A DNA stretch of 64,000 nucleotides from Planktotalea arctica. Its GTDB lineage: Bacteria; Pseudomonadota; Alphaproteobacteria; Rhodobacterales; Rhodobacteraceae. This document shows, piece by piece, positions 53,564-62,344 of the stretch. The notes under the pieces were generated by a model, which worked only from the letters and a program-made list of their open reading frames with translations, was not told the DNA's origin and did not search any database. The position numbers and the translations under genes are program-made. The stretch is from the NCBI RefSeq assembly GCF_002105285.1, contig NZ_MUHR01000014.1, forward strand, positions 1 through 64,000, read 5' to 3'. The first letter of the stretch is position 1, and the number at the start of each line of letters is the position of its first letter.

Positions 53564-55338
53564 TGTTGTTTGAATTAACACAAACCCAAAGCGCAGTGGC
53601 GGCGATGCTCACTGTCCTTGGCATGTTCGTACTGTTCGTACGCGAAAGCTATCCCACCGAAGTGGTCGCAATCGCCGGCGTCGCGTTTTTGCTGATCCTT
53701 GGCGTGCTACCCTATGAAAACGCGCTGACCGTGCTGTCCAACCCTGCCCCCTGGACCATCGCGGCCATGTTCATCGTGATGGGTGCTTTGGTGCGCACAG
53801 GCGCGCTGGAGGCCTTTACCAAACTGGCTGACAAACAGGCAAAGACGCGCCCCGCAGTGGCGATCGCCATGCTGCTGGCCTTCGTGATCGTCGCTTCCGC
53901 CGTGGTGTCCAACACGCCTGTGGTCGTTGTGATGATCCCCGTTTTCGTTCAGCTTAGCCGCACCCTTGGCACCAAGGCCTCCAAGCTGCTCATTCCCCTA
54001 AGCTACGCCGCCATTCTCGGCGGCACGCTTACCTTGATCGGCACCTCAACAAACCTGCTTGTCGATGGCGTCGCGCGCTCCAAGGGGATGGAGCCGTTCA
54101 CCATTTTCGAGGTCACGCCACTAGGCATCGTTCTGGTGATCTGGGGCATGCTCTATCTGCGCTTTGTCGGACCTTATTTGCTGCCAGAGCGTGACAGCAT
54201 GGCTAGTCTTTTGAGCGACAAGAGCCAGATGAAATTCTTCACCGAAGCCGTGATCCCGCCCGAGAGCAATATGATCGGGCGCGACGTGATGGGCGTACAA
54301 CTGTTCAAACGCGAGGGCGTGCGATTGATCGACGTGGTGCGCGGTGACACTTCGCTGCGCCGCAACCTTAAGGAGGTGACGTTGCAAGTGGGCGACCGCG
54401 TGGTGCTGCGCAGCCGGATTTCCGAGCTGCTCAGCCTGCAAAGCAACAAGGAACTCAAACGCATCGATCAGGTTTCTGCGGTTGAAACCCACACAGTCGA
54501 AGTGCTTATCACGCCGGGCTGCAAGATGGTCGGGCGCACCCTTGGCGCGCTGCGTCTGCGCCGCCGTTTCGGGGTCTATCCGCTTGCGGTGCATCGCAGA
54601 AACCAGAATATCAGCGGTCAGCTTGACGCGGTGAACGTGCGCATAGGTGATACGCTTTTGCTCGAAGGCTCGCCCGAGGACATCCAACGCCTTGCCAGCG
54701 AAATGGACCTCGTTGACGTCTCGCAGCCCTCGGACCGCGCGTATCGGCGCGGCCATGCGCCCATCGCCTTGATCGCGCTCTTCGGGATCGTGGCGCTTGC
54801 GGGCTTTGGACTGGCGCCGATTTTCTATCTCTCGATCATCGCTGTCGCCATTGTGCTGATCGCGCGCTGCATTGACGCGGACGAAGCGTTTTCCTTTGTG
54901 GACGGGCGCTTGCTTACCCTCATCTTCGCGATGCTCGCCATTGGCGCGGCACTGGAAAGCTCCGGCGCGGTCACGTTGATCGTCACCGCGCTCGCGCCCT
55001 ACATAAGCGCGCTGCCGCCTTTCCTGATCATCTGGGCGATTTATCTGCTGACCTCGGTTCTGACAGAGCTGGTTTCCAACAACGCGGTCGCAGTGGTCGT
55101 CACCCCGATCGCCATCGGTCTTGCAGACGCCATGGGCATCGACGCCCGCCCCTTGGTGGTCGCAGTGATGGTCGCCGCCTCGGCCAGTTTTGCCACGCCC
55201 ATCGGCTATCAGACCAACATGCTGGTCTATGGCCCCGGCGGTTATAAATTCACTGATTTCCTGAAGGTGGGGATACCGCTTAATCTAACTATCGGCATTC
55301 TCGCTTCCGCGCTCATTCCACTGCTTTGGCCGCTTTAG
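53560..55338 (+). CDS. SLC13-family permease with RCK_C domains (second copy)
   Basis: A 592-residue transporter with the same plan as the one at 48207: membrane half, two RCK_C domains (residues about 205-380, e.g. AVIPPESNMIGRDVMGVQLF), membrane half. Helix-hairpin motifs are VVSNTPVVVVMIPVFVQLSR near residue 110 and ELVSNNAVAVVVTPIAIGLA near 505. The two copies differ enough to be old paralogues. ATG 53560 overlaps the DMT stop by four bases; a second ATG follows at 53563. An anion transporter with ligand sensing is likely; substrate unknown. Confidence 0.85.
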   Translation: MMLFELTQTQSAVAAMLTVLGMFVLFVRESYPTEVVAIAGVAFLLILGVLPYENALTVLSNPAPWTIAAMFIVMGALVRTGALEAFTKLADKQAKTRPAVAIAMLLAFVIVASAVVSNTPVVVVMIPVFVQLSRTLGTKASKLLIPLSYAAILGGTLTLIGTSTNLLVDGVARSKGMEPFTIFEVTPLGIVLVIWGMLYLRFVGPYLLPERDSMASLLSDKSQMKFFTEAVIPPESNMIGRDVMGVQLFKREGVRLIDVVRGDTSLRRNLKEVTLQVGDRVVLRSRISELLSLQSNKELKRIDQVSAVETHTVEVLITPGCKMVGRTLGALRLRRRFGVYPLAVHRRNQNISGQLDAVNVRIGDTLLLEGSPEDIQRLASEMDLVDVSQPSDRAYRRGHAPIALIALFGIVALAGFGLAPIFYLSIIAVAIVLIARCIDADEAFSFVDGRLLTLIFAMLAIGAALESSGAVTLIVTALAPYISALPPFLIIWAIYLLTSVLTELVSNNAVAVVVTPIAIGLADAMGIDARPLVVAVMVAASASFATPIGYQTNMLVYGPGGYKFTDFLKVGIPLNLTIGILASALIPLLWPL

Positions 55339-55356
55339 AGGCACGAGAGTGCGGAT

Positions 55357-55377
55357 GAGTTTATTGGCAAGATGAAG
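55357..55377 (+). repeat. Dispersed GATGAAG-type intergenic repeat
   Basis: GAGTTTATTGGCAAGATGAAG occupies 55357-55377 in the 43-base gap between the convergent SLC13 permease and 5-formyl-THF cyclo-ligase genes. It matches the 35.6-kb copy over its whole length. Being between two 3' ends it could work as a transcript boundary here. Confidence 0.75.
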
Positions 55378-55381
55378 ACGC

Positions 55382-55942
55382 TTAGGGCGGCGTTATGATG
55401 CCTGCTTCGGTTATGATGAGATCGAGGGGTTGATCTGTAGGTTCCAGCGGTAGGCCCTGCGCCTCTTGCGCGGCGAATGCGAAGCCGATGGCGAGCGTGG
55501 CGCGGCGCGCGCGCAGACGCTCTAGCGTGCGGTCGTAAAAGCCGCCACCATAGCCAAGCCGACCTCCGCTTCGATCAAAAGCAACCAGCGGAACGATGAC
55601 GATTTCCGGCTCGATCCATTCCCCATGCGCGGGGATAAAGGCACCGAACGTGCCCTCCACCATGGCGCAGCCCGGAGACCATTCGCGAAAATCGAGCGGC
55701 GTGGCTTTGGCCTTGATCACCGGCATGCCAACTGGCCCATGCGCCGCCGCTTCGGCCATGGCTGGCAGCGGGTCTATTTCGGTACGCATGGGCGCGTAAC
55801 CCGCCAAAGGGACACCGCGATAGCCCGCAAGCACTTCGCTTAGATAGCTTGATTGCGCAGCATGGGCGCTCGCAAAGGCCACTTTGCGGCGCGCGAAAGC
55901 GGCGCTGCGGGCGGCGGTTTTGAGGGCGTTCAGATCGCTCAT
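55382..55942 (-). CDS. 5-formyltetrahydrofolate cyclo-ligase
   Basis: ATP-dependent enzyme that recycles 5-formyl-THF into 5,10-methenyl-THF. The 186-residue protein shows the substrate region PLAGYAPMRTEIDPLPAMAE near residue 45, and the phosphate-binding GGRLGYGGGFYDRTLERLRA near 128, which is the family's signature. FAAQEAQGLPLEPTDQPLDL precedes the C-terminal strand. Its start overlaps the mgtE stop by four bases on the same strand. In other bacteria a 6S RNA gene can lie next to this enzyme; none was recognised here. Confidence 0.9.
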   Translation of the reverse strand: MSDLNALKTAARSAAFARRKVAFASAHAAQSSYLSEVLAGYRGVPLAGYAPMRTEIDPLPAMAEAAAHGPVGMPVIKAKATPLDFREWSPGCAMVEGTFGAFIPAHGEWIEPEIVIVPLVAFDRSGGRLGYGGGFYDRTLERLRARRATLAIGFAFAAQEAQGLPLEPTDQPLDLIITEAGIITPP

Positions 55943-57330
55943 AGCAGGAACATCGCGGCAAGGCCGAGGAAGGCGAAAAAGCCAACCACATCGGTGACAG
56001 TCGTCACAAAGGCCCCAGAGGCGAGCGCCGGATCGACGCCTGCTTTTTCAAGGATCACGGGGATCACGGTGCCGGCCAGCCCCGCAACCACCATGTTGAT
56101 CACCATCGCAGCGGCAATGATATAGCCCAGCGCAGGCGAGCCGAACCAGAGCACACCGACGACGCCCATAATGGCGGCAAACACAAGACCATTGATCAAC
56201 CCAACCAGCACTTCGCGCCGGATCACCCGCCACACGTTTGAACCTGTGAGGTCCTTGGTGGCAATCGCACGCACAGCCACAGTAAGCGATTGCGTGCCCG
56301 CATTGCCGCCCATGGAGGCGACGATGGGCATCAGCACCGCAAGCGCCACGATCTGCGTGATCGCCGCCTCAAATTGCGCAATGACGAGGCTGGCCGCAAT
56401 CGCAGTGACAAGATTGACCGCGAGCCACGGCAGGCGCTGGCGCGTTGTGCTGATCACGCGGTCCGACAAAGACCCCTCGCCAACGCCCGCAAGGCGCAAA
56501 ATATCCTCTTCGTGTTCTTCATCCAGAACGATCATCGCGTCATCAATGGTGATCACCCCGACAAGGCGATCGTCCTCATCTACGACCGGCGCGGAAATCA
56601 GATGATACTGGTTGAACGCGTAGGCAACCTCGCCCTCGTCCTGCATCGCCGGGATGACTTGGAAAACATCTTCGGTGATTTCCCACAACAGCACATCGCG
56701 CTTGGAGCCCATCAGCTTGCCGAGGGTGACGTTGCCCACAGGTTTGTAGCGCGGATCGACCAGCGTGACGTGATAAAACTGATCCGGCAGGCTGTCTTGT
56801 GCGCGCAGATAGTCAATGGCCTGCCCGACGCTCCAGTGCTCGGGGGCCATTACCACTTCGCGCTGCATCAGGCGGCCGGCAGAGTTCTCGGGATAGGTCA
56901 GCGATTGCTCAACGGCGACGCGGTCACTGTCCGCAAGCGCGTCCAGAATGACGTCCTGCTGGCCAACGTCCATGTCTTCGATCAGATCGACGACATCGTC
57001 GCTTTCCATCTCGCGCACCGCATCGGCAAGCACTTCGGGGCGCAGCGCAGTGATCACCTCGTCGCGGATGCTCTCGTCCAGCTCCGAGAGGATTTCACCG
57101 TCGAATTCGCGATCATACAGATGGATAAGGCGCAGACGTTCGCCCGAGCTGATCTGCTCCAGAAGGTCGGCGATGTCCGCGGGGTGAAGCGGCTCCATGC
57201 GCGCGATCAACAGCGCTTGATCACCCTGCTCGACCGCACCGAGAATCGCGGCGACGTCAGAGCGTTCCAACACATAGTTTCGCTCCGGCGCGTCGGGGCG
57301 CGGTTCCATCCCTGTCTCGAAGTCGCTCAT
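55939..57330 (-). CDS. mgtE: Magnesium transporter MgtE
   Basis: Mg2+-gated Mg2+ channel. The 463-residue protein has the N-terminal superhelical domain (PLHPADIADLLEQISSGERL), a pair of CBS domains (residues about 135-255, with HLISAPVVDEDDRLVGVITI and DDAMIVLDEEHEEDILRLAG), the plug helix, and five membrane helices with the selectivity region MPIVASMGGNAGTQSLTVAV near 335. Start at 57330 is chosen because an upstream ATG adds 27 residues with no family similarity. Translationally coupled to the cyclo-ligase gene. Confidence 0.93.
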   Translation of the reverse strand: MSDFETGMEPRPDAPERNYVLERSDVAAILGAVEQGDQALLIARMEPLHPADIADLLEQISSGERLRLIHLYDREFDGEILSELDESIRDEVITALRPEVLADAVREMESDDVVDLIEDMDVGQQDVILDALADSDRVAVEQSLTYPENSAGRLMQREVVMAPEHWSVGQAIDYLRAQDSLPDQFYHVTLVDPRYKPVGNVTLGKLMGSKRDVLLWEITEDVFQVIPAMQDEGEVAYAFNQYHLISAPVVDEDDRLVGVITIDDAMIVLDEEHEEDILRLAGVGEGSLSDRVISTTRQRLPWLAVNLVTAIAASLVIAQFEAAITQIVALAVLMPIVASMGGNAGTQSLTVAVRAIATKDLTGSNVWRVIRREVLVGLINGLVFAAIMGVVGVLWFGSPALGYIIAAAMVINMVVAGLAGTVIPVILEKAGVDPALASGAFVTTVTDVVGFFAFLGLAAMFLL

Positions 57331-57479
57331 ATCGGCTGCCTTTATTCTGCGGCGGGTGTTTTGCGGCGGGCTTTGCTCGGGGGGATCATAGGCAATGCCA
57401 CGCGCGAGCAACAGGGGCAGATCGGGGACGCGGGCGAAAATCCTGTTTCACGCAGGCCTCTTTGTGATAGCGATGGATA

Positions 57480-58775
57480 ATGACACAACAACATATACTG
57501 TCCGGCGATCTGCTGATGTTTGCCGGCGATCCATTTCATGCGCCGCCCAAAGAAACCGTCCTGATCGAAACCGACGGCGCAGTCCTTATCGAGAACGGCC
57601 AAATCGGCGCGAGCGGTGCCCGCAGCGCGCTGCTTGCGGCCTATCCGCAAGCGCGCCATCACGCCCATCCCGGCAAGCTGATCTGCCCCGGTTTCATCGA
57701 TGCGCATGTGCATTATCCGCAAACCGCAATGATCGCGTCTTGGGGCAAGAGGCTGATCGACTGGCTGAACACCTATACGTTTCCCGAAGAAATGCGCTTT
57801 GACGATCCCGCCTATGCAGCAGAGATTTCAGCGCGCTATCTGGATCTGAGCGCCGCGCATGGCACCACAACGATGGCCAGCTATTGCACGGTTCACTCTG
57901 CCTCGGTCGATGCGTTCTTCGGCGAAGCGTTAAAGCGCGGCCAGCGGGTCGTCGCGGGCAAGACCTGCATGGATCGCAATGCGCCGGAGGGGCTGCGGGA
58001 CACGGCGCAAAGCGGCTATGACGATAGCAAGGCGTTGCTGGAGCGCTGGCACGGCACCGGGCGTTTGTCCTATGCGATCACACCACGCTTTTCTCCGACC
58101 TCGACGCCGGAGCAGCTTGAGGCGATGGGCGCGCTTTGGGCAGAGCATCCCGACTGCCTGATGCAGACACATCTGAGCGAACAAGTGGATGAAATCGCTT
58201 GGGTGCGCGAATTGTTCCCCGGCGCACGTGACTATCTGGACACCTACGAGCAGTTCGGGCTTTTGGGTGCGCGCGGGCTATACGGGCATGCGATCCATCT
58301 GGAGCCGCGCGAAATTGACCGAATAGCCGAGCACGGCGCGTCGTTGGTGCATTGTCCGACCTCGAACACGTTCATCGGCTCGGGTCTGTTCGATATGACA
58401 GGGCTGAAAGCGCGCGGCCTTTCGGTGGGCCTTGCCACGGACACAGGCGGCGGGTCGAGCTTTTCGATGCTGCGCACCATGGCCGCAGCCTATGAGATCG
58501 GGCAGCTTAAGGGCACGGCCCTGCATGCGGGGCAATTGCTGTGGCTGGCCACCCAAGGATCGGCCAGATCATTGCACTTGCACGATAAAATCGGCGCGCT
58601 TGATGTTGGAATGGAGGCGGATATTGCCGTGCTCGATCTGGCATCGACGCCTGCGATTGCCCAGCGCTACGGCAATGCGCAAAACCAGTGGGACCGCGTG
58701 TTTCCCACCATTATGATGGGCGATGATCGCGCGATCGCGGAAGTCTGGATCGGCGGCGTCAAGCAAGTAGGCTAG
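57480..58775 (+). CDS. guaD: Guanine deaminase
   Basis: Converts guanine to xanthine and ammonia. The 431-residue amidohydrolase has the zinc motif PGFIDAHVHYPQTAMIAS near residue 64, the GTTTMASYC strand, LMQTHLSEQVDEIAWVRELF near 222, GLYGHAIHLEPREIDRIAEH near 262, the catalytic Asp in GLATDTGGGSSFSMLRTM near 318, and SLHLHDKIGALDVGMEADIA. The RFSPTSTPEQLEAMG and SEQVDEI motifs separate it from the 8-oxoguanine type. Three bases separate its stop from that of the convergent CAP gene. Confidence 0.93.
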   Translation: MTQQHILSGDLLMFAGDPFHAPPKETVLIETDGAVLIENGQIGASGARSALLAAYPQARHHAHPGKLICPGFIDAHVHYPQTAMIASWGKRLIDWLNTYTFPEEMRFDDPAYAAEISARYLDLSAAHGTTTMASYCTVHSASVDAFFGEALKRGQRVVAGKTCMDRNAPEGLRDTAQSGYDDSKALLERWHGTGRLSYAITPRFSPTSTPEQLEAMGALWAEHPDCLMQTHLSEQVDEIAWVRELFPGARDYLDTYEQFGLLGARGLYGHAIHLEPREIDRIAEHGASLVHCPTSNTFIGSGLFDMTGLKARGLSVGLATDTGGGSSFSMLRTMAAAYEIGQLKGTALHAGQLLWLATQGSARSLHLHDKIGALDVGMEADIAVLDLASTPAIAQRYGNAQNQWDRVFPTIMMGDDRAIAEVWIGGVKQVG

Positions 58776-58779
58776 CGTC

Positions 58780-59262
58780 TCAGCAACCCGTCTTGCCCAG
58801 CACCATCACCCAGCTTTCGCCCGATTGTGCCATGCCGAAGTGGATTGCATTGCCGCTAAGCAGGTTCTTGCGGTGACCTGGAGATTTCTGCCAGCCCGCA
58901 AGAGCTTGCAACGCGCCTTCCTGGCCTTGCGCGATGTTTTCGGCAACAAAGCAGAAACCGTAGCCCTGACGTTTGACGCGGTCCCCGACGCTTGATCCAT
59001 CCTGCCCCGTGTGGCTGAAATAGGCATTACGCGCCATGTCATCCGCATGGGCCTGCGCTGTTCGGGCAAGGCGGGCATCGGCGGCAAGCGGCGCTTTACC
59101 GTTTGCGGCGCGAAACGCATTTATCTCTGGCGCGATGCTGGCACTGAGCCCGCCCGCAGGCTCGGCAATCGCCGCCGCCCCGCGTGGCGTGACATCCGCA
59201 CCAGAGCGCACACAGCCCGAAATTAGTGTTGCAGACAACAGGCAGAGCAAGGCAAAGCGCAT
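58780..59262 (-). CDS. CAP-domain (SCP/PR-1) lipoprotein
   Basis: A 160-residue exported protein with a lipoprotein signal (LLSATLISGC, Cys17 acylated). The CAP fold follows: APEINAFRAANGKAPLAADA, the AQAHADDMARNAYFSHTGQD stretch with the cavity His and Glu region, and GWQKSPGHRKNLLSGNAIHF with the second His. Bacterial CAP proteins are of largely unknown function, some binding lipids or acting on the envelope. It sits between two purine deaminase genes and 22 bases from the second, same strand, with no evident functional link. Confidence 0.82.
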   Translation of the reverse strand: MRFALLCLLSATLISGCVRSGADVTPRGAAAIAEPAGGLSASIAPEINAFRAANGKAPLAADARLARTAQAHADDMARNAYFSHTGQDGSSVGDRVKRQGYGFCFVAENIAQGQEGALQALAGWQKSPGHRKNLLSGNAIHFGMAQSGESWVMVLGKTGC

Positions 59263-59284
59263 GGAAATTCCTATCCGAGAAAGG

Positions 59285-60631
59285 CTACCCTTCGGACAGT
59301 AGCTGCGCGAGTTCGTTTTGTCGCCCTATGGTTTTGGGCAAATCGATCGACATCACTTGCCCGGAAGCAACAACGCGCCGCCCCTCGATGAACAGATCGC
59401 GCACCTGCGTTGGCCCCGCGAGCAGCAAAGCCGCGGGGTCCCAGCTACCCGCCGCCTCGATCCCGCTCATGTCCCAGATGGCAAGGTCAGCGCGTTTGCC
59501 AACGGCAATCTGCCCGCAATCGCTCCGGCCCAAAACCTCGGCACCGCCGCGCGTCGCGATGCGCAAGGCCTCGCGCGCGCTCATCGCATCCGCGCCGTTC
59601 GCCACCCGTTGCAAAAGCATCGACTGGCGCGCTTCGAGCACAAGATTGCCCGCATCGTTGGAGGCTGAACCATCGACGCCCAGCCCCACGTTCACCCCCG
59701 CATCGCGCATGGCGCGCACAGGCGCAATGCCGGACCCGAGGCGGCAATTGGAACACGGACAGTGCGCCACGCCCGTTCCGGAGCGCGCGAAAAGATCAAT
59801 CTCCTGCCCGTCGAGCTTGACGCAATGGGCATGCCAGACGTCATTGCCCGTCCAGCCCAGATCTTCGGCATATTGCCCGGGACGCGCGCCGAATTTTTCC
59901 AGAGAATAGGCGATATCTTCATCGTTTTCAGCGAGGTGTGTGTGCAGCATCACGCCTTTGTCGCGTGCAAGAATCGCCGCATCACGCATCAAATCGCGGC
60001 TGACGGAAAAGGGCGAGCACGGCGCAACGCCTACGCGGCACATAGAACCCTCGGACGCATCGTGATGCGCATCGATCACGCGGATACAGTCCTCGAGGAT
60101 CGCGCTTTCCTTTTCGACCAGCGCATCGGGTGGCAGGCCTCCATCGCTCTCGCCGATAGACATGGCGCCGCGCGTGGGATGAAAGCGCATGCCGATATCT
60201 GCGGCGGCGGCGATCGTGTCATCAAGGCGCGCGCCGTTAGGGTAAAGATAGAGATGATCCGAGCTCAGCGTACAGCCCGAAAGCATCAGTTCCGCAAGGC
60301 CGATCTGCGCGGAGATATACATTTCCTCCGGCCCGAATCGCGACCAGATCGGATAGAGCGTCTGCAACCAGCCGAACAGCAGCGCATCCTGCCCTCCCGG
60401 AACCGCGCGCGTCAGCGACTGAAAAAGGTGATGATGCGTGTTCACAAGGCCGGGCGTGATCAGGCAACCGCGCGCATCGAGCGTCTTGTGCGCGCCGGCT
60501 AGCCCCTGCCCCACTTCGGCAATGACTCCGCCTTGAAGGCGAATATCGCAATCCCGCATTTCGCGGCCCGCGTCGTCCATGGTCAGGATCAGACGTGCAT
60601 TTTTGATAACTGTATTGTCAATTTCGTTCAT
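59285..60631 (-). CDS. 8-oxoguanine deaminase-like amidohydrolase
   Basis: A 448-residue amidohydrolase of the AtzB/TrzN/8-oxoguanine deaminase group. Motifs: ITPGLVNTHHHLFQSLTRAV near residue 58 (zinc), GVMLHTHLAENDEDIAYSLE near 235, WHAHCVKLDGQEIDLFARSG near 270, GLGVDGSASNDAGNLVLEAR near 318. This set is that of characterised 8-oxoguanine deaminases, which make urate from the oxidised base; hydroxydechloroatrazine hydrolase activity is an alternative reading of the same family. AAGGACG before ATG 60631 supports the start. Confidence 0.85.
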   Translation of the reverse strand: MNEIDNTVIKNARLILTMDDAGREMRDCDIRLQGGVIAEVGQGLAGAHKTLDARGCLITPGLVNTHHHLFQSLTRAVPGGQDALLFGWLQTLYPIWSRFGPEEMYISAQIGLAELMLSGCTLSSDHLYLYPNGARLDDTIAAAADIGMRFHPTRGAMSIGESDGGLPPDALVEKESAILEDCIRVIDAHHDASEGSMCRVGVAPCSPFSVSRDLMRDAAILARDKGVMLHTHLAENDEDIAYSLEKFGARPGQYAEDLGWTGNDVWHAHCVKLDGQEIDLFARSGTGVAHCPCSNCRLGSGIAPVRAMRDAGVNVGLGVDGSASNDAGNLVLEARQSMLLQRVANGADAMSAREALRIATRGGAEVLGRSDCGQIAVGKRADLAIWDMSGIEAAGSWDPAALLLAGPTQVRDLFIEGRRVVASGQVMSIDLPKTIGRQNELAQLLSEG

Positions 60632-60737
60632 ATTTAGCGTCCTTCTACGTGCTTGCACGCTTTTTTCGGTAGATATCCAAGTCTGGCTCGGGGCTGCGAC
60701 AGAAAAAAGCGAAGGACTCGCAGCCAGTGGAGTAAGG

Positions 60738-61580
60738 TTAGCCGCTTGCCCCCGTTTGGTTCAAGCCTTTTTGCAAAAGTGCCAACGCGGCCGCGTGCAA
60801 CGCGCTGTTTGCTGCGGCCAGAACGCGCCCACCCTCATGAGCTTTGCCGCCTTGCCAATCGGTCACGATGCCGCCCGCGGCCTCGATCACCGCGATGGGC
60901 GCGGCAATGTCATAGGCGTTCAATCCCGCCTCAATCACCAGATCAATCTGCCCCGCCGCCAACAGCCCGTAGGCATAGCAATCACAGCCATAGCGTGTCA
61001 GGCGCACGGAGCTTGCAACCTCGGTGAATCCTGCGCGCTCAACCGTGCTGCCCACTTCGGGGAAGGTGGTGAACAAGGTTGCTTGCGCCAGATCACCGCT
61101 TGCGCGCGCCTTAAGCGGCGCTGCGCCTTGCGGACCAATCACCTCTGCGCGGCCAAACCCGCCGCAGAACCGCTCCCCGATATAGGGTTGGTCAATGATG
61201 CCAAGGCGCGGACCGTTCGCGTCATTGAGCGAAATCAACACGCCCCATGTGGGCGTCCCACTAATAAAACCGCGTGTGCCGTCAATGGGATCAAGCACCC
61301 AAGTGAGGCCACTGCTGCCCGCCTGTGCGCCAAATTCCTCGCCAAGAATGCCGTCATCGGGGCGATACTGCGCCAAAAGCGCACGCATCGCCTGCTCAGC
61401 TGCGCGATCGGCGACGGTGACGGGGTCAAAGCCTGCGGCGTCCTTGTTGTCCGCACTCAAGCCGCTGGTGCGAAAATGCGGTAAAATAGCCGCGCGCGCC
61501 GCGTCTGCCAGTTGCTCGGCCACCGACCAAAGTTCACCCTGAAGAACGGTATTTTCAAGATCGGAAGCGGAATATGTCAT
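60738..61580 (-). CDS. hisN: Histidinol-phosphatase, inositol monophosphatase family
   Basis: A 280-residue Mg2+-dependent phosphatase. ADRAAEQAMRALLAQYRPDD, the metal Glu in GILGEEFGAQAG, and the signature WVLDPIDGTRGFISGTPTWG near residue 90 define the IMPase fold; AYDIAAPIAVIEAAGGIVTD near 220 is the second signature. GFISGTPTWG with FGRAEVIG places it with HisN-type histidinol-phosphatases, the usual final-but-one histidine enzyme in alphaproteobacteria. Start at 61580 is preferred over one 27 codons upstream. It follows the XRE regulator gene. Confidence 0.85.
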   Translation of the reverse strand: MTYSASDLENTVLQGELWSVAEQLADAARAAILPHFRTSGLSADNKDAAGFDPVTVADRAAEQAMRALLAQYRPDDGILGEEFGAQAGSSGLTWVLDPIDGTRGFISGTPTWGVLISLNDANGPRLGIIDQPYIGERFCGGFGRAEVIGPQGAAPLKARASGDLAQATLFTTFPEVGSTVERAGFTEVASSVRLTRYGCDCYAYGLLAAGQIDLVIEAGLNAYDIAAPIAVIEAAGGIVTDWQGGKAHEGGRVLAAANSALHAAALALLQKGLNQTGASG

Positions 61581-61657
61581 GCAGCTCGGTCCCTCGTCGG
61601 TTGGCCGCGCGTCCAATAGCGCGCTAGACCAACCTATTGCAGAGGGCACGCACGTCT

Positions 61658-62035
61658 TCAAGCAACGTCGCTGAGCACCCGTGCCAGATCGAACAGGCGG
61701 CGGCGCTGCTCTTCGGGGATCGAATAATACGAGCGCACCAGATCAAGCGCTTCCTTGTCGTTCAAAATATCCGACGGAACATTGCTCTGCTCGGTGCTCG
61801 GACTTCCTTCTTCGGCGTTCTGCATACCGGCAAAGAAGAAACTCACGTCCACATCCAGCGCTTCTGCGATATCCCAAAGCCGCGATGCGCTAACGCGGTT
61901 CGCGCCGGTCTCGTATTTTTGGATTTGCTGGAATTTGATCCCGACCTTTTCGGCCAACTGCTGCTGTGTCACACCGACGAGCCACCGGCGATGCCGGATA
62001 CGCTTGCCCACATGGACGTCCACAGGATGTGCCAT
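61658..62035 (-). CDS. XRE-family transcriptional regulator
   Basis: A 125-residue regulator with an N-terminal Cro/C1 helix-turn-helix (GKRIRHRRWLVGVTQQQLAE and GIKFQQIQKYETGANRVSAS), residues 9-65, and a helical C-terminal half ending in IPEEQRRRLFDLARVLSD. Proteins of this exact type (MAHPVDVHVGKRIRHRRW) are highly conserved in alphaproteobacteria, where some act in development or quorum responses. GGGAG upstream supports ATG 62035. It precedes hisN by 77 bases on the same strand; whether it controls hisN is unknown. Confidence 0.88.
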   Translation of the reverse strand: MAHPVDVHVGKRIRHRRWLVGVTQQQLAEKVGIKFQQIQKYETGANRVSASRLWDIAEALDVDVSFFFAGMQNAEEGSPSTEQSNVPSDILNDKEALDLVRSYYSIPEEQRRRLFDLARVLSDVA

Positions 62036-62344
62036 GATGCTCCCTTTCAAGGTTTGGCACGACTTGCTCCGAGTGGCGGGGCAATCTTATCGTCGCCAGA
62101 TACACGAGGCTGACGCTGAACAACTCAACGTCAGGTAGCGCATCCTTACGACAATACCTCTGCAGAGCAAGTATGGAATCGCAAACACTTTCCCCTTGCA
62201 GTCGGTGAATGTGCCAATCCGATCTGAAAACAGGGCTAAAAGCGGTGCCTCGGCCACGCACGGCACCTGTCATCTTTCGCCTCTTGCCGCTTTACATTTG
62301 CGTGGTGCAAGATAGCCTAACCCTGCCAAAATGAGAGGTTTTTC
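62036..62344. other. Divergent intergenic region, XRE regulator and quinone oxidoreductase
   Basis: The 309-base gap holds no gene that I can support. CTGACG/CGTCAG near 62110-62135 (13-base loop) and GGTGCC/GGCACC near 62244-62268 (12-base loop) are perfect 6-bp inverted repeats that could be operators or leader stems. No clear -35/-10 pair was found for either direction. Confidence 0.4.

Noticed and set aside
55339-55381. 6S RNA next to 5-formyl-THF cyclo-ligase
   Set aside because: The gaps around the gene are 43 bases or negative, too short for the roughly 160-base RNA.
57331-57479. Mg2+ riboswitch before mgtE or purine riboswitch before guaD
   Set aside because: The 149-base divergent gap shows no conserved aptamer core or strong stem set for either class.
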